NCBI GenBank assembly: GCA_039654915.1
Contig: CM077599.1
Location: 82,490,001-82,554,000, forward strand
Direction: 5' to 3'
Source of the DNA: Aquilaria yunnanensis
Taxonomy: Eukaryota; Streptophyta; Magnoliopsida; Malvales; Thymelaeaceae
DNA length: 64,000 nt
Shown here: in pieces, positions 21,721 through 33,669 of the stretch
Position numbering within the stretch: the first letter of the stretch is position 1
Layout of the letters: each line of letters opens with the position of its first letter
The notes under the pieces: generated by a model
What the model was told of the DNA's origin: nothing
The model's input: the letters and a program-made list of their open reading frames with translations, nothing else
Databases searched by the model: none
Translations under genes and position numbers: made by a program

Positions 21721-23898
21721 TTAAGCATCTATCTCATCGGGGTTTTCCTCGTCAGAACTCTTGTTGTCTTGTAATCTTAAAGCTGCAAGACCCCAATCAC
21801 GGTTGCATATACAAACTTTAACTGCATGTGGTGATAACCTTATGCGTTACTCTGAAATGACACGCTTCCCAGCACTGAAAGCGGACTCCGATGCAACGGT
21901 TGAGACGGGAACAACTAGAACTTCTTTGACAATGATGGAGAGTATTGGAAATTTGTTGCTTTTTATTTTCCACAAGTCTAGAATGTCAGTCTCACTATTT
22001 TCCCAAACAAGGTTAAGGCATGCGTCCACTTCAGTAAGACCGAATGCCGCAGCATGGGGCCGTTTGAGGAGTTGTTCAGCCGGATTGAATGACAATGAGC
22101 TCGATAATGATGAAGACCAGATGGTAGATGAAGTAGTGTTTGCAACCTTATCCTTATGCCGACCGGCATATATCTTAAATAACTCTCGCAAATGCTCATC
22201 AATAGAGGCAGTTATAGCATGAACATAAATATGTGCCATTTCTAAGAAACTATAATAACCTTCAAGTAGCTGTTGCGTACCCGTGATTCTTACGGTCGGA
22301 TCTAGTGCAGATGCAAGTAAGTAGATTGGGGGTATAGTACTGAAATATAAAATCCATTTATCTTTCATAGCCTTAATTGTGTCTTTTAAGAACTCGTTAT
22401 CTTTGTATTGGTTAAAAACCCATGCAATGTTGACCATATGCATTAAAACTTTGTGCGATGTGGGATAGTATACACCGGAGCAAAAAACAGTGGTATCATA
22501 AAAATATCGCAGCACAGCAGCCAATTTTGACAGTTTATCCCACATATCTTGTTTCAAAATTATTTTTTTTTCTCTGACATTTATAAAATATGTCATGTGT
22601 GCAGCAAATGGCATCGCATCCATCAACATCTCGTAAGTGGAGTTCCATCGGGTAGGGCAATAAAGTTTAAAACGTTTCCAACTAAAATCGAGGCCATTTT
22701 CTAGACAATATTGCTTAAACTCTTTAGAAACTTTGGTCATTGACTTAAAATAATGGATTGCCCACCTAATTGGAGTAATTTCATTACTCAAAACTTGAAG
22801 ACCTTTTTGGACAGCTAAGTTTAAAATATGACATATACACCTAATATGAAAAAATGTGGCATCACGGACAAGTTCTAGTGATTCCTTCAATGTCTCAGCC
22901 GTGACATCGTTGTTTGATGCATTATCAAATGTTATGCTAAAAATCTTGTCATGACAAAAAAATTCTTTTAAACTTTCTGAAATTACATTGAATATGTTCC
23001 AACCAGTATGATCGATCTCCATCCACTTAAATGCAATGATACGTTTTTGAATGACCCAACTATCATCAATCCAATGTGCAGTTATACAATAATAATCTTG
23101 TCCTAGTGGTGAAGTCCACATGTCACTAGTAAATGAGATATAATGATTAAAAGCAGAGAAGTATGCTTGTAAGTTTGATTTACCAGCTTCATAAATTTTA
23201 AATGTCTCCCTCCTAACAGTGGTCCTAGATGTTCTTTTAAAAGAAGGGTTTAAGTATGATATAATCCATTTTTCAATGTGTCTATTTTTCGATTGTGTAA
23301 ATGGTTTTTCAGTTAACATCATTCATTCTACCATGCCTTCTCTACAATCTTTTTGATTAAATTTAAAAATACCTGATCCGCCGGCACTGCTTACAAGCTG
23401 TGTCTGACCGCCGGTACTCATAGCTGCATCTGGACATAAAGTCGAATGCTTTGATTCCATGTGGCGTCTCAATGTTCCTGTGCCAGCGTTCTTATTGTGC
23501 GACAGCTTTTACTTGCAATGTTTGCAATTTGTGAACCTCGCATCGTTTCCATGACTATCCTTCTCAAAAACTTGGTCAAAATGCTCCCAAACCCATGCGA
23601 TGCGCCTTGACGTCTTACCTTCTAGCGGAAGTTCGGCTTAATGGCTTGTCGGGGTTTGTTCAGAACTATCTCCTCCACCAACATTCCTTGCTGCCGTTGG
23701 CTCCACCTCCTCAACGTCATCATCAGAAAGTTGATCGTCGAGCCCCAAGTCGTATTGACTCATATCGAATTGCTCGTCATCGTCAGTTTATTGGATATAA
23801 GTCCCACGGGTCACCGGTCGGGAAATGCCACAGAAAAATGACCTCAAACCGGTGCGGGATGAAGAGCTTGAGGCATTTCCCTTTTCTCTTGATGCCAT
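21721..23898 (-). pseudogene. hAT transposase pseudogene (BED zinc finger, RNase H fold, C-terminal dimerisation)
   Basis: From ATG at 23898 to TAA at 21721 the minus strand is one continuous frame of about 725 codons broken only by five in-frame stops and no frame shift. Domains in order: a BED zinc finger (WVWEHFDQVF, CKHCK, then GTGTLRRHMESKH); the hAT RNase H-like core (ITAHWIDDSWVIQKRIIAF, SITFDNASNNDVTAETLKES, HIRCICHILNLAVQKGL, CPTRWNSTYEMLMDA); and the dimerisation region (FPILSIIVKEVLVVPVSTVA, SESAFSAGKRVISE). One stop (21847) falls directly after GKRVISE, where relatives have tyrosine; the frame then continues with NRDWG. Another lies in the zinc finger just after CKHCK, and one just before MMLTEK. 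The longest uninterrupted part is 491 codons. RICESLEEPER/DAYSLEEPER-type proteins share this layout, but here the TIRs and target duplication show a transposon copy, not a domesticated gene. Confidence 0.9.
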
Positions 23899-24478
23899 TT
23901 GTGTGAGGCAAAATTGAGCAGATCAGGAGCTTCGAAAGTAATTGAGAATTGATTGAGAATGAAGAAAATAATATTGACTGCTTGAAAGAAATAAGAGAAT
24001 ATATTAGTAGAGAAGGAGAGATTGCTAAAAGTGGTGTGAAGAAATGGTGGAAATGACCTCCCTATTTATAGGGGAAAGCCTTCTTTTTTTTTTCCAAAAA
24101 AACCCTTACAAAATAGTTGTTAGAGAGGGCAAAAATGTAATTACAGGGGTCAAAAAAGGGCTGGGAGCCGTTATAGGGACTAAAAGTGTCATTTTCCTTT
24201 TTTTTTTTTGAATTTTCAGAACGTTGGTGTCTTGACCGTTGCGCGCCGCCGCCATGCCGGGCCGGTCCAGTGCCGTGCCGGGCCCAGTCTCCTCCTGGGC
24301 CGTGCCGAGCCCACTTGGCTCCCCCCCTCTTCCAAGCCCATAAACGGCCCACATGATGCCGGTTTTAAAACGGGCCCCTGCCGTGCCGGGCTTGACCGAG
24401 CCTGGGCCGTGCTTGACGTGACCCGATCCCGAGCTAGGCCATGTCAGGACCGGCCCAATGAACACCATTAGCTTATAA

Positions 24479-26170
24479 CATCTAGGCTATTTTTCTGAGG
24501 CAGAGAAACTGATACTTATAATATAAATTTTTATAAAATGCTATTAATATATAAAAATTTAAGTTAAATTTAAATTAAAAAAATAAAATGGCAAAAAGAA
24601 TTTGGGATTGAATTAGTATCTCTGAGACGCTGCAGCTGTGTGATTCAAAATTGAGTAGCAGGGTTTCCAAGATTGAGTGACAGCTTTTGCCTTTTCTTTC
24701 TGTGGATTCATTTATTGCTCCATTTCCTTTGAAAAATCCCGTAGTCTTTGAACGACAAAAAGGCACCCGGTAGACCTGGTACACATTGTAAGCCACCTCC
24801 TTTTGTTTACCATGACCCAACTCCACAACCTTTCGTCCGACGCAACCCAACCTCCTTATCAAAAAAACATCCCAATCACGCCCGGGAAAAAGAGGACCGG
24901 CTACTTGACAATTTGATTCGATCCCGGTGACTTTTTGTCGCTTTTCAAACTTTTTAGGGATCGACGATTCCGTACTCCAACAATATTCCTCCTTTTCCTT
25001 TACCTTTCTTTAATGAGTCATGGTCCTTTTTACACTTACGCTGCTAACACCGTTTATACTCTTTAATAATTTTATATAAAATTAAAATTATAATAAACCA
25101 TCATTGACTTTAGAATATTATTCATTTAAACAATACGTGTCAATTTTTAGATCATTGAAAAGTTTTTACATTTTTTTCCAATATATATGATAAATCTCAA
25201 AGGGTCAAATTTACGGGATATTAAACCATACAGGCATTTGAAGTAAAAAAAATGTAACTCAGAGACATTAAAACTACATTCCCATATTGTTGGTCAGGTA
25301 TCCTGAGATTGTGCTAAACAAATTTTCTATCATGCTTGATTACTTTCCTTCATTATGGGTCTGATAACATTGTTATTGAAATAATATAAGTTTGGATATA
25401 AATGAAGAAAATGCTAATAATTGTGCAAGTATTTAACATAAATGAGATTGACCTTATAGATAATAAAATGGCAAAAGAAGAATATAAAGATACGAAAATG
25501 TTGAAGATAATACTATTGACACCTCCATTGAGCAAGATATTTCATGTGGTTTATTATATGATTGAAATGTTTTTAACTTCTCATTTATAACATGGATTGT
25601 AGAACTTATTTCTCTTATATTGTATGTTCATGGCATTACACTTTTTTATGGTATTAAAATATTAGTAAGTGAGAAAGTAGTGTAATATATACTTTCTAAG
25701 ATAATTATTTAGATGATTATATTTTTTTTTCAATTTTGAAAAACTTTTTTATTAGAATTTTAAGGCTCTGGGATTTTTTTTTTATTGAATCCTCATTCTT
25801 CGATTGGCTTCATTTGAACTACTATGAGCTCTCTGGCTGCGCTACTCCAAATACATCAAATTAGATAGACAATATTTTTCGGTGGTTATTGAAATCAGGT
25901 TTTTTCCCCTTCCTTCCTGTTGGCCACAAACCATCTTAATATTATTCATTTTGGATGGAACTTTCACTTTGCGGCGTTGTTTATCATTGACTTACGAGCT
26001 AGTATTCGAACCTAATCAAACCTTTCATAAATTGATTGATAGACGACATGCGACACGTTCACTACAATTCGGTTGCTTATGGTGTATGTTTACATTTGAA
26101 GCAAACAGACATATATATATGGATCGAAAGTTGATTGTTAGTTTATTACAATATATATAAAGCATTACAA
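24479..26170. other. Intergenic, no gene seen
   Basis: AT-rich DNA between the hAT element and the next MULE-like element. No recognisable coding region, TIR pair or tandem repeat was found. Confidence 0.5.
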
Positions 26171-26179
26171 TATTTTTTA

Positions 26180-28385
26180 GCGAAAATTATGAAAAACCCC
26201 CTTGAGGTTTGGTGAAATCTACGATTGTTCCCTTTCTGTTTAAAAAACATACACTTACCTTCTGTAAAACTTAACTAGACCTTCCCCCCACCTGCCATCC
26301 CCCTATTTCACTATGGTCGAGAAGACGGTGAATCTGGAGAAATGTCTCGCCTCCAGCCTTTTTCGCTCCCCTCGACGATCTGGAGAAGGAATCGTTCGTT
26401 GGGTTGATTCATCGATTTGGGTGATTGGCTCGCAACGATGGGCCCCGCGGTCAGTGGGGTGATCTTGGGTGGTGAATCAGACGGCGATGCTTCTCTGGGC
26501 AGTTAATTAAGCTTAGCAGGTCCGACGACTCCAAGACAAAAAAGTCGTGCTCGATTTCCCACGTCATCGCCATCTGTTACCAACGCCTCTCCACCGCCGT
26601 GTGATTCATCCACTACCACGATTCATCCGTCCACGCGATTCATCTACCGCCGCACAATTCATCCGTCCGGGCGATCTCTTCAGCCACAGCCCTTAAAGCA
26701 GCTTGCTAGTGAAAGGAGGACAATCAAAGGTTATGGGTAGTCGATAGATGATAGGGCAAAGAGGAGACTATGGGTAGCCGAATCGACAATCAAAGGCGGA
26801 AATGGTGAGGGGCGGCGATGGTGACGGGAGAGGAAGGATACGATAAATGTTGGAGTATTATTTTTTTTCATATTATTGGGTTTATTTGAATGGTTTTAGT
26901 GGTTAGGAGATAAAATTTTTAAAAAAGAAGATGAGAAGGGTAAAGTCAGTCATTTCCCCCTTTTTGTAAATTGCACCTTTGGCCCCTAATCTTTTTTTAT
27001 TGTCCTATTTGGACCCTAACATCAAAATCTCTCATGAGATGTCCTCCATCTTAATTTTTTATTCCATTTTAGACCTTTAATGAATGAAAAGTGTTAAAAT
27101 TAACGAAATTAGCCACATGGCATGCCAATGTGAGCGATTTGCCACAATGACATAATAATCAGTTGCTGGTGATGATATAAAAAAGAAGAAAAATAATAAA
27201 TAATAAAAAAATAATAATAATAAATCCCCTTTGCACTGCCGCCTCTAGGCTCTTCCCTCCCCCATTGCCTTGGCCTTCTTCCCACATCCGCCCTTCCATC
27301 GATTTGCTCACCTGCTCTTGCTAGTCAACCCATCGTAGGTCTAGCCAGTGACACCAAAAGCTTCCAAGTCCGTTGAAGATTGACTTTCTCGGACATCAAC
27401 GATTCCACAATGAAATTTAATTGGAGAATCAGAGATGTTGCTCCCTCTAACACTTGTCTGAATGACAATATTGGTTTCTACCGCCGGACTGAGCACAATG
27501 GAGCTGCTAAATAAACGGTCGAACATTGTGAGAGACCTACAAATCTCATGGCCATAAAGCCCACAATTTCATTTGATTTTGTTTAACTTGTCAGATTTTA
27601 TCGCCAGAAGCCGAGGAGAGCAATAGAAGACCTCCAGCAGTGTTTCTCGGAATGGAACTTGGAGCCATGCGGAGATCGACGCTTTGACGGCCTTCTGCCT
27701 CAATTTTGATGACCCACTTGACGCTCTTAACGACTGGAAGTCTTCCATGACGACGGCTTCCTATACCAACGGCAGAGTCACTGAGACCTCTCTTTTCTTT
27801 GCCATCTCCGACAAGATCTGGTCTCCATCAGACCTTCCAATCGAATTGGGCACGGAAAAAGGAATGAGGGAAGGAAGGGAAGAAAAGTGGCATGAGGTAG
27901 AAGCTGGAGGCGGCAGATGAGGCAAAGCCTAAATGCGGCGAGGGAGGGCTGGAGGTGGCAGGGGAGGGAAGAGACTGAGTCCAGCATAGGAGGGATTTTT
28001 TTTTTTTAATATGTATTATTTTTCTTTTTTTATATTTTATATTTTATTATTTTTCTTCTTTGCCATATCATCATCAGCATCTAATTATTATGCCACTGTG
28101 GCAAATCACCCACGTTGGCGTGCCACGTGGCTAATTCCCTCAATTTTAACACTTTCTGTCCATCAAAGGTGTAAAATGAAATGAAAAATTGAGATTGAGG
28201 ACGTCTCATACGAGATTTTGAGGTTGAGATCCAAAATAGGACAATAAAAAAATATTTGCGACCATGGGTGCAATTTACCTTGAATGGCAGAGTTAATTTA
28301 GTGGGAGGTAACTATAGGTATTTGAAACGATGAGGACACAATCGTAGATTTCATGAAAGCTCAAGGGAGTTTTTATAAGTTTTCT
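26180..28385. mobile_element. MULE-like element, outer member of a nested pair
   Basis: The ends are inverted repeats of about 100 bp: GAAAATTATGAAAAACCCCC and, inverted, GAAAACTTATAAAAACTCCC, both followed by GAAATCTACGATTGT. Flanks are TATTTTTTA (26171-26179) and TATTTTTTTA (28386-28395), a plausible 9-bp target duplication blurred by the T run. Between about 26330 and 26830 it carries GC-rich sequence unlike the surrounding AT-rich DNA, possibly captured host sequence, but I recognise no protein. A second long-TIR element (26966-28278) lies inside its right part. Confidence 0.65.
26966..28278. mobile_element. Inner long-TIR MULE-like element with possible captured sequence
   Basis: Terminal inverted repeats of about 260-300 bp start GTAAATTGCACC on both sides and share TTTTTTTATTGTCCTATTT, CACGTGGC-type words and GATTTGCCACA. 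No clear target duplication was found. The middle (about 27230-27990) is GC-richer and holds small open frames on both strands: 27684-27920 plus, with MTAFCLNFDDPLDALNDWKS, and 27341-27526 minus. I recognise neither. The arrangement matches Pack-MULEs, but without a parent gene this is inference. Confidence 0.6.
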
Positions 28386-28395
28386 TATTTTTTTA

Positions 28396-29073
28396 ATTCC
28401 AAAAACGGAAAGGAAATTAAGCAGATAGATTCATAGATTAACCCAAAAATGTTTTGTTTTGTTCATAGATTAAGATAATTATGGTGTTGTGGAATTAAAC
28501 GTGGAAACCGTTTAGGAGCTTAATTAGAGTAGAACCAAAATAGTTGAAGTAGGCATTAATTGGACCGATCATCACTTATGTCTGATCCAGCTTAATTAGT
28601 TTTGGTTTGGTTGTGGGGGGGGGGGGGGTGGTGTTTCCATGTAAAATGTCAACGAAACCTGCCACTATGTTAGTCTTTTTTAATTTGTAGGAAAATATAT
28701 ACATCTCTAGATTTTCTAAGATTTTTTTTTACTAAAAACCAGGTATACAAATATAATGTATGAATGAGGTATTACTATAACTTATATATTCAAAACCTAA
28801 AAGATAACTGAACCAAATCAAATAATATTTTATAAGATTTTGCAAGAAAACGGGGGGGAGGGCACCCCCGGCGGCCGGGGCCGGTTTCCCTTCATGCCAC
28901 ATGAACAGGGGCTTGGGGACGATTTTCTACAAGATTAAGTGGCTGTCGAAAGCTAAATTAGCCAATTAAGTAGCATATTAGGCAGCGTCCAAAATACATA
29001 TATTAGTGATATGTATATTTATTAGTTACATGTATCCCAAAAGAAAATGCGGATCTCTTTATGACCAATCCAA
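28396..29073. other. Intergenic, homopolymer and GC-rich patch
   Basis: Mostly AT-rich. It contains a G14 run (28615-28628) and an isolated GC-rich patch near 28855-28885 with the palindromic word CCCCCGGCGGCCGGGG. No gene seen. Confidence 0.5.
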
Positions 29074-29224
29074 ATTCACTACTAAAAAACACCTCTTTTC
29101 CAACGGTCTTTTTCCAACGATCAAGCCGTTGGAAAACATCCAACGGCCAAAGCCATTGGAGCTAAAAGAAATGTAATTACCAACGGCCTAACCGTTGGAA
29201 TAGTTGAAGATGTCAACCGGAACA

Positions 29225-29735
29225 CATTTTCCAACGGCCAAAGCCGTTGGAAAATGAAGGAGAAGTTTTTCCAACGGCCTAAGCCGTTGGAAAATGAATA
29301 TAGTAAATTTGGAAATTTTGAGAAAAATTGAACGTATTTGTGTGTTTTTTTCCAACGGCCAAAGCCGTTGGAAAATGAAGGAGAAGTTTTTAGGCCGTTG
29401 GAAAATGAATATAGTGAATTTGAAAATTTTGAAAAAAATTTAACGTATTTGTGTGTTTTTTTTCCAACGGCTAAAGCCGTTGGAAAATGAAGGAGAAGTT
29501 TTTCCAACGGCCTAAGCCGTTGGAAAATGAATATAGTGAATTTGAAAATTTTGAGAAAAATTGAACGTATTTGTGTGTTTTTTCCAACGGCCAAAGCCGT
29601 TGGAAAATGAAGGAGAAGTTTTTCCAACGGCCTAAGCCGTTGGAAAATGAATATAGTGAATTTGAAAATTTTGAAAAAAATTTAACGTATTTGTGTGTTT
29701 TTTTCCAACGGCCAAAGCCGTTGGAAAAAGAGAAT
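29225..29735. repeat. Hairpin-bearing tandem array in the CACTA subterminal region
   Basis: Four copies of a roughly 115-bp unit. Each carries two inverted repeats, such as TTTTCCAACGGC-CAAA-GCCGTTGGAAAA with a 12-bp stem and 4-base loop, then a spacer containing AACGTATTTGTGTGTTTTT. One copy has lost half of the second hairpin (near 29390). Confidence 0.9.
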
Positions 29736-30389
29736 GTTGACCTGTTGGAGATGTTTCCAACAGCCCATAGCCGTTGGAAAATGGAAAAATGGAACGCATC
29801 GTATCATTTGGTTTTTTCCAACGGCCAAGGCCGTTGGAAAGTGAAAATTTATTTACCCCCTAGCTCGCGATGCCCAGTTCATCGTCTTCGCTCTAACTTT
29901 CTCTCTCTCTCTCTCCTGTTCTCTGCGATTCCACTCCACACGCACACACAGCACCAAAAATTCATCTCCTAGGCCAGATACGTGTTAATCGAGGATGACA
30001 TTGTTAGATCTGGGCGTGAATCTACTCGATCTGTAGGTAAGTTCGTGGTTTAGGGCCGTAAAAACAGCGTTTTTGGTTTTTTTTTCCTTTTGATTATCAC
30101 GGTTTGATGATATTTGATGCTAATGGGTGGTATATTTTACTTGTTGTGGCAGCTTGCAAAACATAATAAACGCATTTGAAGGACGATTTGAGGTAAGTTT
30201 GTATTTTAAAATTTTTAAATTTTTTTCCGGTGAAATTGTGTAAATGTGGATTATGTATATGAGTTTTTGGTTTGAAATATATGAAATGTATATGATTTTT
30301 AGTTGTTGATTGTTGGATGTGAAATGGTAATTTCAAATTTTAGGCCATTTTGTTAATTTTATTTATTAGTTTCGGGTTTAATTTTAAAA

Positions 30390-31030
30390 TTTGTAGTAAG
30401 AACAAGAATAATAGTAATTACGATAATTAAAATAATTATTATACTTGTAAGAGTTGTAGTAGAATAATAATAATACCAATAATAATGGTAGTAATTGTAG
30501 TAATAATAATAATAGTACTAATAATAATTAAAATAATAATTAATGTACAAAGATTAGGAGTACAATAATTATAATACTGATAAGAATACAATTGATAATA
30601 ATTATAACAATTATTATAGTAATATTCATAATAGTAATTAAAATAATTATTAATATACGAAGAGTAGTTCTATTATAATAATTGTAATAATAATAATAAT
30701 AACAAGTTATTGTAATAATAATAATAATAAGTATTATTATTATTATAATACGAGTACTACTAAAATAATATGGCCAAAAATAATGATCGCAATCATAATA
30801 ATAATAATTATTATTATGGTTGTAGTAATAATAATAATAGTAATAATATTATCATTAAAATAATAATTAATGTACAAAGATTAGGAGTACAATTAATAAT
30901 AATTGTAATAATAATCATAGTAATATTCATAATAGTAATTAAAATAATTATTAATATACGAAGAGTAGTTCTATTATAATAATAATAATAACAATTTATT
31001 GTAATAATAATAATTATTATTATAATTATT
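30390..31030. repeat. Imperfect (TAA)n tract with an internal duplication
   Basis: About 640 bp of AAT/TAA-rich sequence. A segment starting AATTAATGTACAAAGATTAG at about 30538 recurs from about 30860, continuing through CGAAGAGTAGTTCTATTATA, an offset of about 320 bp. It lies inside the CACTA element. Confidence 0.8.
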
Positions 31031-31455
31031 TTTTTTTCATTTTTTCCAATTTCCAACGGCCTTGGCAGTTGGAAAATTTCCAACTGCCAAGGCCGTTGGA
31101 AATTTTTCCAACTTCCAATTTCCAACGGCCTTGACAGTTGGAAATTTTTCCAACGGCCAACTGCCAATTTCCAACGGCCTTGACAGTTGGAAATTTTTCC
31201 AACGGCCTAGGCCGTTGGAAATTGGAAAAAATGAAAAAAAAATTAGAGCCATTGGAAAATTTCCAACTGCTTAGATTCCAACGGCTGACAGTTGGAAATT
31301 CCAACGGCCCTCACTTTGACCGTTGGAAAATTGACTTCCAACGGTGGGTTTTCCAACGTCTTGTTTCCAACGGCTTCGCGTTGGAAATTTTAAAATTTCC
31401 AACGCGAAGCCGTTGGAAATGGCTGTTGGAAAAAGTGTATTTTTTAGTAGTGATT

Positions 31456-32850
31456 CATTCAGGTGAAAGGGGCTCCCATAGATTAAGTAAAAGATTATAA
31501 ATTCCATTCTATAAAGTTTTGTGTTTAGAAAAAGTTTGTTTGATAAAGATCCATGTTGTACTTATATCTTAAGAAGATTAGTTTTTATATATGAACGATA
31601 CTCTTGGATGCACCCGAAAAAAAAAAAAAACATCACTTTGCTAGCCTTAAATATGACCTCAAATTTCATGTGGTAGAGTGGTATATATGAAATATCATGT
31701 ACTCCGGGTATGTGGGACATATATTTTTATAATTTTATTGGGTTTTCATTCTAAAAACTGCATAGTATAATTTCACGATACTTAAGGAATTGACATATTT
31801 TTATGTCATTTTTTAATTTACTTTGGTATAAGACATGGCACGCATGTATATACCATGTACCACGGGTTAAGGCAAATTTTTATTTAATATAATAAATATC
31901 TAATTATTAAATAATGTGAAATTTACAAATATCTAATTTTTTTTTCATAAACATATCTATTTTAATTGCTCATACTATGATATTACACACATTGGGTGGA
32001 CATTATACTATCTCACATATACATATGGGTATGGGATAATAAATACAAATAAACTTGCCAAATTCGTTATTCCAGGTCGAAAAATCCATACAACAAAAGA
32101 CTGATTGTTAGTCAATGAGTACAGATGACAAATTTTCCTGTATGCAATACATATTCACACTATTTATCTTTTCATAAATTTAGGCTTTGATTACATAAAT
32201 TAACCTTCAACTCCTTTTGCTTAATTTCCGCATGCAAGTGATGATCTGGTTTTGTCTACACACAAAATTATATATTTAAAAGAGTTTGCAATTATAATAT
32301 TTATTCTAAGCATATATAGAATCACTAGAAGAGTCTATGATTAGAATAAAAATGAAAATCACAAGATGTCCATGCCCATGATGATGATGCCTCAAAGTAT
32401 CTTTTCCGCCTAAGAAATAAAAAAGGCTAAACATGGATGTTGCGGTAAACCTACAAATTTATGCAACTTAAGTTAGTCTAAGGATGGACGATTGAAGGTT
32501 AATAGAGGTTTTTTTTTTCTGTAATTAAAGTTTTTTTTCATTAGTTGTAGGCCATTTGACATTCACCAATAAAATATAACTTTAAACTCTACTGATACAG
32601 TAAGCTCAAATCACATCATTCATAGTATTTTTATAATATCATATTACATAGAAAAACTGTAAGAATACATAAGTATACCTAGTATTCAAAATTACACACT
32701 AATAAAAGAAAACCCTAAAAAATAAGAGACATAAACCTAAAATAATGCTTAGACTAACAAACAAACTAATGAACACTAACACTTAATCCATTATGAAAAA
32801 GAAGATCGGTTGACCCAATCGAGTAAAACTCCTAGCTATCACCTCTTTGA
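31456..32850. other. Intergenic, no gene seen
   Basis: AT-rich sequence with short A and T runs. No recognisable coding region or repeat structure. Confidence 0.5.
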
Positions 32851-32851
32851 G

Positions 32852-33575
32852 CCAATTCGTTTTAAGTTTTAATTTAAGCTAACTTAATTCAAAATGACTT
32901 GTTTTAATTTTTATATCTTTTTTGTCTCAAACCAATTTTATTTGGAAGCCAATATTTTGTAGATATAATATTTCACTTACAAGTTAAAGTTTATGATGTT
33001 ATTAAGTTTTTATGAATTTTTATTTTTTAAAACCTAAAGCTAAAAAAATTTATAAAAAAATTAGTAAGATTATAAAAATTATATGTTCAATGGATTATTA
33101 CAAGTATATAATATTAAATTTTAAATAAAATTAATTTCATATAAAAAAATAAGTAAAATGAAAAATAAGCCATTTCAGATTAAATTAAAGCAAATTGGCT
33201 TAAGAGCCAAAAGAGTCAATTTGTTTTAATTTAAATCAACTAAATTCAAAATGGATTATTTTTATTTTTATATCTTCTTTTATTGAGAATCAAATTTATT
33301 TGAAAGCCAATATTATGTAGGTATAATAATCCATTTAAAATACAATTTTTATGATCTTATTAATTTTTTATGAATTTTTCTTATTTAATGCTTAAAGAAA
33401 GAAAAATTCATAAAAATTTAATAACATCATAAAAAATTATTTTCAAATGGATTATTATATATAATAATAATGACTTTTAAATAAAATTGGTTTCAAGTAA
33501 AAAGATTTAAAAATAAAAAATAACTCATTTTAGGTTAAGTTGACTTAAGTTAAAATGAATTGGCTAATCTGTAAT
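32852..33575. mobile_element. Pair of palindromic MITE-like units
   Basis: Two adjacent AT-rich units (about 32852-33178 and 33183-33575) are each close to self-complementary and resemble each other, sharing ATTCAAAATG, TTTATTTGGAAGCCAATATT and TCATAAAAATT-type words. The outer ends, GAGCCAATTCGTTTTAA and inverted TTAGCCAATTCATTTTAA, are also inverted to one another. No coding capacity and no clear target duplication. Confidence 0.45.
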
Positions 33576-33669
33576 CCATTCACCCCGTCTGATAGAGAGC
33601 AGAAAGTTAGATCTAGCAAAAGTAAAGAAAAAAAACTCTAGCATATAAATTACGGCGGGATGACCAAAT

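Larger units (their letters stand above)
19070..24470 (-). mobile_element. hAT transposon, 5.4 kb, containing a nested Pack-MULE
   Basis: The ends are TAGAGTTGTTCAGCGGGGCC and, inverted, TAATGGTGTTCATTGGGCCG, sharing TGTTCA and GGGCCGG. An exact 8-bp target duplication GCTTATAA flanks the element (19062-19069, 24471-24478). Both subterminal regions (19075-19235 and 24235-24460) are rich in GGGCCGG/CCGTGCCGGGC words, in sharp contrast with the AT-rich interior. A transposase pseudogene lies on the minus strand (21721-23898). A 1.45 kb MULE inserted between the transposase and the left end. The transposase is interrupted by stops, so this copy is not autonomous now. Confidence 0.92.
29077..31452. 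mobile_element. Non-autonomous CACTA element, 2.4 kb
   Basis: The 5' terminus CACTACTAAAAAACACC and the inverted 3' terminus CACTACTAAAAAATACAC match closely. A 3-bp target duplication ATT flanks it (29074-29076, 31453-31455). No transposase coding is left. Subterminal regions are packed with TTTCCAACGGC / GCCGTTGGAAA hairpins. The CT-rich leader near 29890-29960 and following sequence to about 30390 resemble 6240-6780 of the decayed 5.4 kb CACTA element, so this is an internally deleted member of that family. Confidence 0.93.

Noticed and set aside
21721..23898. Domesticated hAT gene (DAYSLEEPER-like)
   Set aside because: Terminal inverted repeats and an exact 8-bp target duplication surround it, and five stops interrupt it, so it is a dead transposon copy.
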